Below, one piece after another: positions 15,229-24,018 of a DNA stretch of 64,000 bases (positions are counted from its first letter, which is position 1; the number at the start of each line of letters is the position of its first letter). The translations under genes were made by a program, and so were the position numbers. Source of the stretch: Nitrospirillum sp034653275 (GTDB lineage Bacteria > Pseudomonadota > Alphaproteobacteria > Azospirillales > Azospirillaceae); contig NZ_JAYEES010000001.1 in assembly GCF_034653275.1 (NCBI RefSeq), positions 1,499,994-1,563,993 of the forward strand, written 5' to 3'. Under the pieces are notes generated by a model. The model had not been told where the DNA came from. It worked only from the letters and a program-made list of their open reading frames with translations, and ran no database searches.

Positions 15229-15718
15229 GCGGCACCGCCGGCGGCTTGATCACAAAACATTAAAATCCCTCTTCCGAAAATTCTTATGTTACTTGACCAA
15301 ACCCTGGCGCCTGCCCGTTCCCAGGTAATTCAAGGCTTCCGCCAGCCAATCTTTACTTGGGCAGAAGGGTTCATATCATCTTTTCGGCGCGGTGGCTGCC
15401 CCAGATGCGCGCTGGATCGGCTGACCGCCGGCCAGGTGCCGTCCACCCTCGCCGCCCCCTTCCGGGATATCCGGCCTGGAATGCGGCGGCGGCGACAGCG
15501 GCACGCTGCGCGCTGTCCGCCCCCCAGCCCTAAGGCCGCTGCACCTGCACCACCTGGGCCGGCGCGCCGTCCTTTTCCTCGGCGATGGCGAACCACCGCC
15601 GCCGGTCGGGCGTAGTGACGCCCTGGGCCAGTTGGCGGACAGGGCCGCTAGTGTTCGCCCCCGCACGCCACGGTAAGCGCGAAGGCCAGCGCACCGCGCC
15701 TTGCCATCATCATCGGGG
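15229..15718. other. Intergenic stretch with traces of a degenerate small gene
   Basis: 490 bases without an intact gene. On the minus strand, directly behind the winged-helix gene, a 21-codon frame from 15713 encodes a signal-peptide-like start (MMMARRGALAFALTVACGGE) and stops at TAG. Shortly after, another minus frame reads plausibly as protein (TTPDRRRWFAIAEEKDGAP) to a stop near 15537. Together they look like the remains of a small exported protein. The part next to 15228-15310 is AT-richer and probably holds the permease promoter. Confidence 0.35.
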
Positions 15719-16135
15719 TCATCGGAAATTTTGGGGATTGTCGAGCAGGATGCCCACGAAGACGTAGCCCCGGCCCATGATGTTCACGATCAGGCGCCGC
15801 CCCCGCTCGCCATCCCGCAGCACACGGCGCAAGGCGACAAGGTGAACGCGCAGCGCCCCCTCATCCACCCGCACGTTGCGCCAGACGTCGGCCATCAGGT
15901 CGGCCTTCGACACCACGGTGCCAGCCTGCCGCACCAGGGCGATCAGGATGTCCAGCGCCCGGTCGCCGATGCGCACGCGCTGCCCGCCGTCCAGCAGCAG
16001 GCGCGCGCGGGGGAACAGCTGGAAGCCGTCGAAGCGCAAGGGTTCCTCCGCCATCGCGGAGGTGCGGCCAGCACCAGCCGGCCCGCCCTGCCAGTCAGAG
16101 GGCCAATCATATAGGGAATGTTCTGCCAAGGTCAT
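15719..16135 (-). CDS. Orphan OmpR/PhoB-type winged-helix DNA-binding protein
   Basis: 138 residues from the ATG at 16135, which has GGAG six bases upstream; an ATG at 16054 is a shorter alternative. Residues ~35-130 form a Trans_reg_C winged helix (FDGFQLFPRARLLL, ALDILIALVRQAGTVVSKADLMADVW, VALRRVLRDG, GRGYVFVG). There is no receiver domain and no C-terminal effector. The same domain opens the large NB-ARC regulator at 24019-26987, where it is fused to ATPase and TPR parts, so this gene may be a truncated relative or the DNA-binding part of a split regulator. It follows the two Ser/Thr kinases on the same strand, so it may belong with them. Confidence 0.75.
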   Translation of the reverse strand: MTLAEHSLYDWPSDWQGGPAGAGRTSAMAEEPLRFDGFQLFPRARLLLDGGQRVRIGDRALDILIALVRQAGTVVSKADLMADVWRNVRVDEGALRVHLVALRRVLRDGERGRRLIVNIMGRGYVFVGILLDNPQNFR

Positions 16136-16240
16136 CGCGTGCTCCACGGTCCAGGGATCCGGTGTCGGTGAGCCCGCGCCATTCTGCCGGCTCACTCCCA
16201 TAACCCGGTTTCGGCCTGGATCCGGACATCGCCCGGCGAT

Positions 16241-19080
16241 TTATTTGCGACCGCCGTCCCGCGCCTCCGCCAACGCCGCCTCCGCCGCCTTGATGGCCGG
16301 GCTTTCCGGCACGTCGGTCCGGCGGCTGTCCGCCAGGGCCGTCTCCGCATCCTTGATCGCCTGGGCCCTGTTCCCCGCCACCAGCATCACCCGGCTATGG
16401 ATCAGCAGCAGATAGGCGTGGTCGCGGACGTTGTGATAGGCGACAACCTTGTCATACGCCGCCAGCGCGGCATCGCTGGCCGCGGCCGCCTGGGGAATAT
16501 CGCCCGCCGCCAACGCGATGCGCGCCCGTCCGCCCCATGCCAGCGCCGGCGCGTTCTGGGTCTCCCCCCAATGGTCCTGCGCGGCGATGACCCGGTCGAG
16601 GATGGGCGCGGCGGCGGCGGTTTCCCCCGGTCCAGCAGGAAGCGCGCCCACCGCTCGCCGCTGCGGACGGCATCCATCGTGCTCGACATCTTGGTTTGAA
16701 AGATAGTGCTGCTGTGTTCCAGCAGCGCCCGCGCGTCTTCCGTGCGGCCGACACGGTCATAGGCGTCACCCAAATAGAGCTCCGCCCGATATGCGAGGGT
16801 ATTTTCCATATGATTGGCGCGTATCGCCGCGACAACCGCTTCCAGGATGGGCACCGCCAGCGGCGCCCGGCCCTCGTCAGCCAGACAAAAGGCGTAATTC
16901 ATCTTCTGGGTCGCGGCCATCAGGTTCGCGTTCAGGTCATCAGGTAGGTAAGGAATATAAGTCGCGAACAAGGTCATGGCCTTATCGCGATCCCCCATGG
17001 AATGCGCCATTACGGCTCGATTACCAACTGCGATCCAATAATCAAGATTGCCAACGCCTGTAAATTCGAGCGCGGCTTTCGCCGCTTGCTGATAAGATGA
17101 ATCGGCTTCGGATATCCTTCCGAGCATTCGTTGTTCATTCGCGATCATCGTATATGACTGAACTATAGCTCTTGGAATCACGACTGAAGTTTTAGGGTCC
17201 TTCAGAATGGCCAAGCTACGCTGGTTCAGCGCCAACGCCCCTTGATAATCCCCTTGAAGAAGGTGCATGCCGGCGGCGTTATTCAATGCCGAGTAATAAC
17301 CTTCGCTACGGGGGGCAACGTCGGCGAACAGGGCGATCGCTTTGTCGAAGGCGGAAACGGACGCCTCGAAATTATTGGAGACGTCCCTCAACTCCTGCCC
17401 TTTGAGATCCCACCATTTCGCTCGAATTTCTGAGCGATCCAAACCCGCTTGACTGATCTCCCCGTCCAGATCTTTGAGTGCCTTCTTAAAACTCTCGGCA
17501 TCATTGCCTGTATTCAGCCAACTCGCCAACTCTATCATGGCGTCCAGATATTCTTTGGAAAGAGGGCCGTAATATTTTCTCGCTTCTTCCACCCCCTTTT
17601 CACTAGCCACTTTCCCTTTATCATATTCAGACAAATTGAAATATATGGACGACACCGCCTTAATCAGCTCGGTTTTTAGAGCCACATCATCACCGGCAAT
17701 ACGGTCAATGCGGTGAAAGCCCAAATCGACCAGTTCGGTCGCGGTGACCTGATCCCGTGGCTTGTTGGCCGGGAAATTGGGATCGGCGTCGCTGAACATG
17801 TCCTGCAGGAAGGTCTTGATGGCCATGGCCCGCTTGGCCTCACTTTCCGCCCGCACATATTGCAGGCTGATGCCGCCCAAGCCGGCCAGGATGGCGCCCA
17901 GCGTTACCGTGGCGGCGGCGATGGGCAGCCGGTGGCGGCGGATGAAGCGGCCCAGCACATAGCCGCGCGCGCCGCCCCGGGCCGCCACAGGCTGTCCGTC
18001 AAGATGGCGCTGAAGATCGTCGACCAGGGCCTCCACCGTCTGGTAGCGGCGCTCCGGTTCCTTGCGCAGGGCCTTGGCGACGATGGCGTCGAGGTCGCCC
18101 GCCAGGGCCTTGGGCGCGATGGGTGGAGACGACAGGCCGGCCGCGAATTTGGATAATGCCGGCAAAGGCTGACTGACGATCCTGTCTATGATCGCCAGCA
18201 ACGGCATACCGTCCACGTGCAGCGGACGCTGGTCCACCAGCAGCTCGTATAACAGCATGCCCAGTGCGTAGGTATCGGTGGCCGTGCTGATGGGCGCCCC
18301 CGTCAATTGCTCCGGCGCCGCGTAGGCCGGGGTCACCGGCGCCACCTGGGTTTCCAGGTAAGCGCCATCGGTGATCTGCTTGGCGATGCCGAAGTCCAGC
18401 ACCTTCACCGTGCCGTCGCCCGTCACCAGCACGTTACCGGGCTTGAGATCGCGGTGGACCACCAGGTTACGGTGGGCATGCGCCACCGCCCGGCAGACAG
18501 CCAGGAACAAATCCAGCCGCTGGGCCAAGGAGCTGGCATGGTCACGGCACCAGGCGGTGATGGGCACGCCCGCCACCAGTTCCATCACCATGTAGGGACG
18601 GCCATCCGCCAGCACGCCACCGTCATAGATGCGGGTGATGTTGGGATGGTCGAGGCGCGCCAGCGTCTGGCGTTCGAACTGGAAGCGCGCCAGGTTCTCC
18701 ACCGCATCCGCCCGGATGATCTTCAGCGCCACTTGCTGGTCGAACTGCCCATCGGCACGCTCGGCCAAATAGACCTCGCCCATGCCGCCCTGGCCCAGCA
18801 CCGAGACAATGCGATAGGCACCGACCTGGAGCCCTGCCGCCATGCCCAGCGGGGCCGCCACCGGGGTCGTGCCGTAGGCCGGCTGGTCCAGCGGCGTGCC
18901 GTCCTGTCCGGCGGCGGCCAGCAGTTCCGCCAACTCCTCACTCATCCGCGCGCTTACGCGCGCGATACCGCGCAGCATCGTGGTACGCTCGGACAGGGGA
19001 AGATCCAGAAGGCGGTCGAATAGCGCCTCCACCTCAGACCACTCGCCGGACAGCTTTTCGGCCACATACACCACGATCAC
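16241..19080 (-). CDS. Ser/Thr protein kinase with TPR tail, copy 1 (frameshifted near the 3' end)
   Basis: Order: N-terminal region of ~70 residues, a PknB-type kinase domain (glycine loop LGQGGMGEVYLA, catalytic HRDLKPGNVLV, DFGIAK, YAAPEQ), one transmembrane helix (LPIAAATVTLGAILAGLGGI) and a long extracytoplasmic TPR-like helical region. The main frame stops at 16402, but the last 90 residues continue in another frame to 16241 and match the end of copy 2 (AYDKVVAYHNVRDHAYLLL). Adding one base to the C-run at 16624-16628 restores a 946-residue protein, close to the 948 of copy 2. Either the assembly lost a base or the tail is truly lost. The start is a GTG at 19080 or 19074. It likely phosphorylates the sigma factor encoded at 22118, which is inference from ECF43 systems. 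Confidence 0.85.
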
Positions 19081-19181
19081 CCCTTCTCATCTGGTGAGCC
19101 ACGCCCCCATCGCGGCTCAAATCGCGCTTGGGGTCAGGTGTTCTACCCGGCTCCGCGCCGATCCGAAGCATCCTTTGAATT

Positions 19182-22028
19182 TTATTTTTGGCCGGCGTCT
19201 CGCGCCGCGGCCAAAGCCGCCTCCGCCGCCTTGATGGCCGGGCTTTCCGGTACGTCCGTCCGTCGACTGTCGGTGAGGGCGGCCTCGGCGTCCTTGGCCG
19301 CCTGGTCAAGGTTCCCCGCCGCCAGCATCACCCGGCTATGGATCAGCAGCAGATAGGCGTGGTCGCGGACATTGTGATAGGCCACGACCTTGTCATAAGC
19401 CGCCAGCGCGGCATCGCCGGCCTTGACCGCCTGGGCGACGTCGCCGGCGGCCAGGGCCACGCGCGCCCGTCCACCCCATGCCAGCGCGGGTGCCGTCTGC
19501 GTATCCCCCCAATGGTCCTGGACGGCGATGACACGGTCGAGGAAGGGAGCCGCGGCGACCGGCTCCCCTTGATCCAACAGGAAGCGGGCCCAGCGCTCAC
19601 CGCTGCGCACTGCGTCCATCGTATCCGGCATTCCGGACTGGAAGATGCTGTTGCTGTGCTCCAACAGGCCGCGCGCATCCGCCGCGCGGCCGGCATGATC
19701 ATAGGCGTCACCCAGGGCAAGTTCGGCCCGGAACAGAATTGGATTATTGAGATGCTTATTCCGTAGGGTCGTCAGAACGGCCTCCAGGATAGGTACCGCC
19801 TGAGGGGCGTTCCCTTCATTCACCAGGCATTGGCCATAAGCCATTCTTTCAATGGCGGCCTCGTCGGGGTTTCGGGAAAGAAGGGGAAGTATGCTCTCGA
19901 ATAGGGCCGCGGCTTTCTCGCGATCACCGGAGAAATGCAGTGTTTCAGCCTGGCGCGTAAGCGCCGACCAATACTTACGGCTGGAGCTTCCCTCGACTTC
20001 CAGCGCCCGCTTCGCCGATTCCTGATAAGCGGCATTGGCCTCCGGGATTCTCCCGAGCATTCTTTGTTCGTTGCCTATCATGTTGTAGACCTGGGCCAAG
20101 GCACCAGGAATCCCTTCCTGGACATTCGGCTGCTTTAATAAGGACAGGCTACGCTGGCTCAATTCCAACGCCCCCCGATAATCACCCTTAAGGCTGCGGC
20201 GCGCCGCCACGTTGTTGAGCGCGTCGGGATAGGCGTCACTATGGGGCGCCACCTCGGCAAATAGGGCGATCGCCTTCTCGTAAGCGGCCGCCCCCTCCAC
20301 AGGGCTGTTGGCGGAATAGACCAGTTCAGCCCCCTTATGACTCCACCAGATCGCCCGCAGTTCCGTATGGTCCAGACCAGCACGGGTGATGGCTCCATCC
20401 AGATCATCGAGCAAGGCCTTGGCGGCGTCAGCTTGACCTACCAAATTAAGCGCAGCAAACAATTCCAGTGCAGCGTATAAATATTCTGGCGACCTCTCGC
20501 CGTGATACTTACTTTCCTCATCAACCACCCTCTTAATAATCATAAGCTTCTTATCGTATTGAGACATATTGTAGTATATATTTGACACAGTTATGAGAAG
20601 CTCAAGTTTCAGTTCCTCATCGCTGCCGGCGACTTGGTCAATACGTTTTAAACCGAGGTCGACCAGCTCGGCTGCGGTGACTTGGTCCCGGGGCTTGTCG
20701 GTGGGGAAATTAGGGTCGGCGCCGCTGAACATCTCTTCGAGGAAGTGCTTGATGATCGTCGCCCGCTTGGCTTCACTCTCCGCCCGCACGGATTGCCGCT
20801 CCGCCCGTACATATTGCAGGCTGACGCCCGCCAGCCCAGCCAGGATGGCGGCCAGCGTCACCGACGCGGCGGCGATGGGCAGGCGGTGGCGGCGGATGAA
20901 GCGGCCCAGCACATAGCCGCGCGCCCCGCCCCGCGCCCCCACCGGCCGGCCGTCGATGTGGCGAACCAGATCGTCGATCAGCGCCTCCACCGTCTGGTAG
21001 CGGCGCTCCGGCTCCTTGCGCAGAGCCTTGGCGACGATGGCGTCCAGGTCGCCCGTCAAGGCCTTGGGCGCGATGGGTGGAGACGACAGGCCGGCGGCTA
21101 ACTTGGACAGCACGGGCAGCGGCTGGTTGACGATCTTGTCGATGGCCACCAGCAGCGGCATCTCCTCCAGCGCCAACGGACGCTGGCCGGCCAGCAGCTC
21201 GTACAGCAGCATGCCCAGCGCGTAGGTATCGGTGGCGGTGCTGACGGGCGCGCCCGTCAACTGCTCCGGCGCCGCGTAGGCCGGGGTCACCGGCGTGGCC
21301 AAGGTTTCCAAACAGGCACCGTCCGTCATCTGCTTGGCGATGCCGAAGTCCAGCACCTTCACCGTGCCATCGCCCGTCACCAGCACGTTACCGGGCTTGA
21401 GATCGCGGTGGACCACCAGGTTGCGATGGGCATGCGCCACCGCCCGGCAGACAGCCACGAACAGATCCAGGCGCTGCCGCAACGGGCTGCCGTGGTCGCG
21501 GCACCATGTGGTGATGGGCACACCCGCCACCAGTTCCATCACCATGTAGGGACGGCCGTCCGCCAGCACGCCACCGTCATAGATGCGGGTAATGTTGGGG
21601 TGATCCAGGCGCGCCAGCGTCTGGCGCTCGAACTGGAAGCGCGCCAGGTTCTCCACCGCGTCCGCCCGGATGATCTTCAGCGCCACCTGCTGGTCGAACT
21701 GTCCGTCGGCACGCTCGGCCAAATAGACCTCGCCCATGCCGCCTTGGCCCAGCACTGAGACGATGCGATAAACCCCGATCTGGCGACCGGGCTCCAGGCC
21801 AGAGGGGCAGCCCCGTTCCGGGGCCCCGTATGCTGGTTGATCCAGCAGCGTTCCTTCCTGCTCGGTACAGGCCAACAGATCCGCCAGTTCCCGGCTCATC
21901 TCCGCGCTGATGCGGGCGATGTCGCGCAGCATCAACGTGCGCTCGGCCAAGGGGAGATCCAGCAGGCGGTCGAACAGCGCCTCGACTTCAGACCATTCAC
22001 TCGATTTATTTGCGGCTAATCCAGTCAT
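19182..22028 (-). CDS. Ser/Thr protein kinase with TPR tail, copy 2
   Basis: 948 residues from the ATG at 22028 (a TTG four codons earlier is open). Layout as in copy 1: PknB-type kinase (LGQGGMGEVYLA, HRDLKPGNVLV, DFGIAK, YAAPEQ), a single membrane helix (AAASVTLAAILAGLAGVSLQ) and about 500 residues of TPR-like helices outside. The kinase domain and the last ~100 residues are nearly the same as in copy 1, while the middle has diverged and is AT-richer. The gene is divergent from an ECF-type sigma factor gene with only 89 bases between the two starts. That arrangement is the hallmark of ECF43 systems, in which the kinase activates the sigma factor by Thr phosphorylation; the link here is inferred from context. 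Confidence 0.92.
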   Translation of the reverse strand: MTGLAANKSSEWSEVEALFDRLLDLPLAERTLMLRDIARISAEMSRELADLLACTEQEGTLLDQPAYGAPERGCPSGLEPGRQIGVYRIVSVLGQGGMGEVYLAERADGQFDQQVALKIIRADAVENLARFQFERQTLARLDHPNITRIYDGGVLADGRPYMVMELVAGVPITTWCRDHGSPLRQRLDLFVAVCRAVAHAHRNLVVHRDLKPGNVLVTGDGTVKVLDFGIAKQMTDGACLETLATPVTPAYAAPEQLTGAPVSTATDTYALGMLLYELLAGQRPLALEEMPLLVAIDKIVNQPLPVLSKLAAGLSSPPIAPKALTGDLDAIVAKALRKEPERRYQTVEALIDDLVRHIDGRPVGARGGARGYVLGRFIRRHRLPIAAASVTLAAILAGLAGVSLQYVRAERQSVRAESEAKRATIIKHFLEEMFSGADPNFPTDKPRDQVTAAELVDLGLKRIDQVAGSDEELKLELLITVSNIYYNMSQYDKKLMIIKRVVDEESKYHGERSPEYLYAALELFAALNLVGQADAAKALLDDLDGAITRAGLDHTELRAIWWSHKGAELVYSANSPVEGAAAYEKAIALFAEVAPHSDAYPDALNNVAARRSLKGDYRGALELSQRSLSLLKQPNVQEGIPGALAQVYNMIGNEQRMLGRIPEANAAYQESAKRALEVEGSSSRKYWSALTRQAETLHFSGDREKAAALFESILPLLSRNPDEAAIERMAYGQCLVNEGNAPQAVPILEAVLTTLRNKHLNNPILFRAELALGDAYDHAGRAADARGLLEHSNSIFQSGMPDTMDAVRSGERWARFLLDQGEPVAAAPFLDRVIAVQDHWGDTQTAPALAWGGRARVALAAGDVAQAVKAGDAALAAYDKVVAYHNVRDHAYLLLIHSRVMLAAGNLDQAAKDAEAALTDSRRTDVPESPAIKAAEAALAAARDAGQK

Positions 22029-22075
22029 GATGGCGTACAACCATTCTCAGTGGGACCCTGCACCGACGCATGAGA

Positions 22076-22092
22076 AAATAGGAAAATTTTGT
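22076..22092 (+). promoter_or_regulatory. 17-bp AT-rich motif, copy 1 (upstream of sigma factor)
   Basis: AAATAGGAAAATTTTGT lies 25 bases before the sigma-factor start. A copy with one mismatch is at 22830-22846 behind the gene. The 16/17 match in a GC-rich background is unlikely by chance and suggests a promoter or binding element. Confidence 0.55.
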
Positions 22093-22117
22093 ATCCCCTG
22101 GGCCTGGAGCATGAAGC

Positions 22118-22729
22118 ATGTCGCCAAGAATAGTTGATCTGATCGAACCCAGCGACGCCCCGGCCGTCTTGGCGACGGCGGATGAACTCTTGCCGATACT
22201 TTACGCTGACTTGCACCGTGTGGCGCGGCGGGAGCGGGCCCATGGCTGGGCGGGCAACACCCTTCAGACCACGGCGCTGATTCATGAGGCCTACATCAAG
22301 ATGAGGGACGGGGCGGGCTTCAGCGACAGATCGCATTTCCTGCGCGCCTCGGCCCTGGCCATGCGGCACATCCTGGTCAACCACGCCCGCGGCCGCCTGG
22401 CCGCCAAGCGCGGTGGCGGTGCGGTGATCGTCCCGCTGGACGATGACACCGCCATCCCCATAGAGACGAACGATGCCTTGCTGGTTGAGGTCAATGACGC
22501 GCTGGCACGGCTGGCGCGGCTGAACCTGCGCCTGGCGCGCGTGGTGGAGTGCCGCTTCTTCGCCGGCTACGGCGATGAGGAAACGGCCCAGGCGCTGGGC
22601 GTGACCGACCGGACGGTGCGGCGCGACTGGATCAAGGCGCGGGCCTGGCTGGTGCGCGAGTTGAATGCCGGAGCGGACGCCTTCGACCCAGCGGGCAAAG
22701 ACGCGGGCGACCCGCCGCAAGCCCGGTGA
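22118..22729 (+). CDS. ECF-type sigma factor (ECF43-like)
   Basis: 203 residues. Sigma region 2 is seen as ALIHEAYIKMRD with FLRASALAMRHILVNHAR, and region 4 as the helix-turn-helix DEETAQALGVTDRTVRRDWIKARAWL. This is the PF07638-like group of ECF sigma factors, which are found beside Ser/Thr kinases instead of anti-sigma factors. No anti-sigma gene is present nearby, while two Ser/Thr kinases are encoded divergently. The ATG at 22118 has GGAG eight bases upstream. A 17-bp motif in front of the gene is repeated behind it, so autoregulation or control of the next gene is possible. Target genes are unknown. Confidence 0.88.
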   Translation: MSPRIVDLIEPSDAPAVLATADELLPILYADLHRVARRERAHGWAGNTLQTTALIHEAYIKMRDGAGFSDRSHFLRASALAMRHILVNHARGRLAAKRGGGAVIVPLDDDTAIPIETNDALLVEVNDALARLARLNLRLARVVECRFFAGYGDEETAQALGVTDRTVRRDWIKARAWLVRELNAGADAFDPAGKDAGDPPQAR

Positions 22730-22829
22730 CCGGCGCACCATCGATCGCAACCAGACAGCGTCCACGACCGCGTCCTCCACGCCGGAAAGGTGCCGAAAGA
22801 TAGGAGGGCGCCGCAGGGCCGTCTTGCAG

Positions 22830-22846
22830 AAATAGGAAAAATTTGT
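22830..22846 (+). promoter_or_regulatory. 17-bp AT-rich motif, copy 2 (upstream of AraC gene)
   Basis: AAATAGGAAAAATTTGT, one mismatch to the copy at 22076-22092. It lies about 110 bases ahead of the AraC-type gene at 22959, in the same orientation. The two copies bracket the sigma-factor gene. Confidence 0.5.
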
Positions 22847-22958
22847 TGCGAGCGTACAAATTCGGCAACGCCCGTCGCCTGCGCGGATGTTCATGAAAAG
22901 CGTGGCTTAACAACTCTTAGTACGACTTAGCGGGCACAGGCCGTCCCCCACCGCCATC

Positions 22959-23939
22959 ATGCGCTACGGCACCTTCCGTCCTGAAGCGGCAAGGGATCAG
23001 CGCGATGGTGAAATCATGAGCCCTGCGGACATTTGCGACGGGGGCCAGCCCTGGACCACCCCGGGGCAGGTCGACGTCTTCAACTTGGCGCCGGTGTGCA
23101 TGGGCGCACCGGGTGGTCAGTATATCAATCGCGCCCTGCGCACCGCCCCCGGCCACGGGATGACGACGGCCAACGCGCCGGCGGACGCCTACCTGCTGGT
23201 CATCCAGCTTGGCCACTATTCCTCTGGCGCGGTCGACACCTGGTGCGATGGGCGCCATTTCCTATCGCCTCCCCAAGGCCCGGGCAGCTTTTTCATCAGC
23301 GACCTGCACCATGTGTGGGAAGCGGACATCCGCGAGCCTTTCCACACCCTGAGCATGCGGGTCAGCCGGGCCGCGCTGGACGCGTTCGCCGACGAGAACG
23401 ACATGGCGGTCGGCGCGCTACGGTGCCCCGTGAGCCACCAGCAGTGCGACATGACATTCCGCGGCCTGGCGCTGGCCCTGCTGCCAGCCTTGACCAACCC
23501 GGCCGAGGGCGGACCGTTGTTCCTGGACTACACGTTCCGGACGGCGCTGGCCTATGTCGTGAGCCGCTATGGCGTATCGCCCACGTCCCGTCCCCGTCGG
23601 GCACCCTGCGGCCTGGCGCCCTGGCAGCAGCGGCGTGTCGCCACCTATGTGGACGAGAACCTGGGCGAACCGATCCTGCTGACCGACTTGGCCCGCGAAT
23701 GCAGCCTGTCGCCCAGCTATTTCGGCAAGGCGTTCAAGAGCACTCACGGCTGCCCGCCGCACAAATGGGTGCTGAAGCGGCGGATCGAGCGCGCGACCGA
23801 ATTGCTGCTGGGATCCAAGCTGCCGCTGGCCGATATCGCCTTGGCCGTCGGATTCACCGACCAGTCGCACTTCACGCGCGTTTTTTCCCGCCACATGCGC
23901 ACGCCCCCCGCGGCGTGGCGGCGTGCCCGCATGACCTGA
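22959..23939 (+). CDS. AraC family transcriptional regulator
   Basis: 326 residues from the ATG at 22959; an ATG at 23016 is equally possible because neither has a clear ribosome site. The C-terminal ~100 residues form the AraC/XylS double helix-turn-helix (LLTDLARECSLSPSYFGKAF, IALAVGFTDQSHFTRVFSRH). The N-terminal half has the AraC_binding_2 look (LLVIQLGHYSSG, FFISDLHHVWEADI) and likely senses a ligand. It is a paralogue of the AraC gene at 3208. It sits between the sigma-factor gene and the convergent NB-ARC regulator; its targets cannot be told. Confidence 0.88.
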   Translation: MRYGTFRPEAARDQRDGEIMSPADICDGGQPWTTPGQVDVFNLAPVCMGAPGGQYINRALRTAPGHGMTTANAPADAYLLVIQLGHYSSGAVDTWCDGRHFLSPPQGPGSFFISDLHHVWEADIREPFHTLSMRVSRAALDAFADENDMAVGALRCPVSHQQCDMTFRGLALALLPALTNPAEGGPLFLDYTFRTALAYVVSRYGVSPTSRPRRAPCGLAPWQQRRVATYVDENLGEPILLTDLARECSLSPSYFGKAFKSTHGCPPHKWVLKRRIERATELLLGSKLPLADIALAVGFTDQSHFTRVFSRHMRTPPAAWRRARMT

Positions 23940-24018
23940 CATCGACGAAGGCCCCGATAGCTGGGACAAACTTAGCGGGCGGCGCCGTCACCCGTCTGCG
24001 ACCACTGAGCCGTTGCGC

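Noticed and set aside
22924..23981. ACTTAGCGGGC present on both sides of the AraC gene, like a target-site or attachment repeat
   Set aside because: Only 11 bases, no integrase, transposase or inverted ends between; likely chance.
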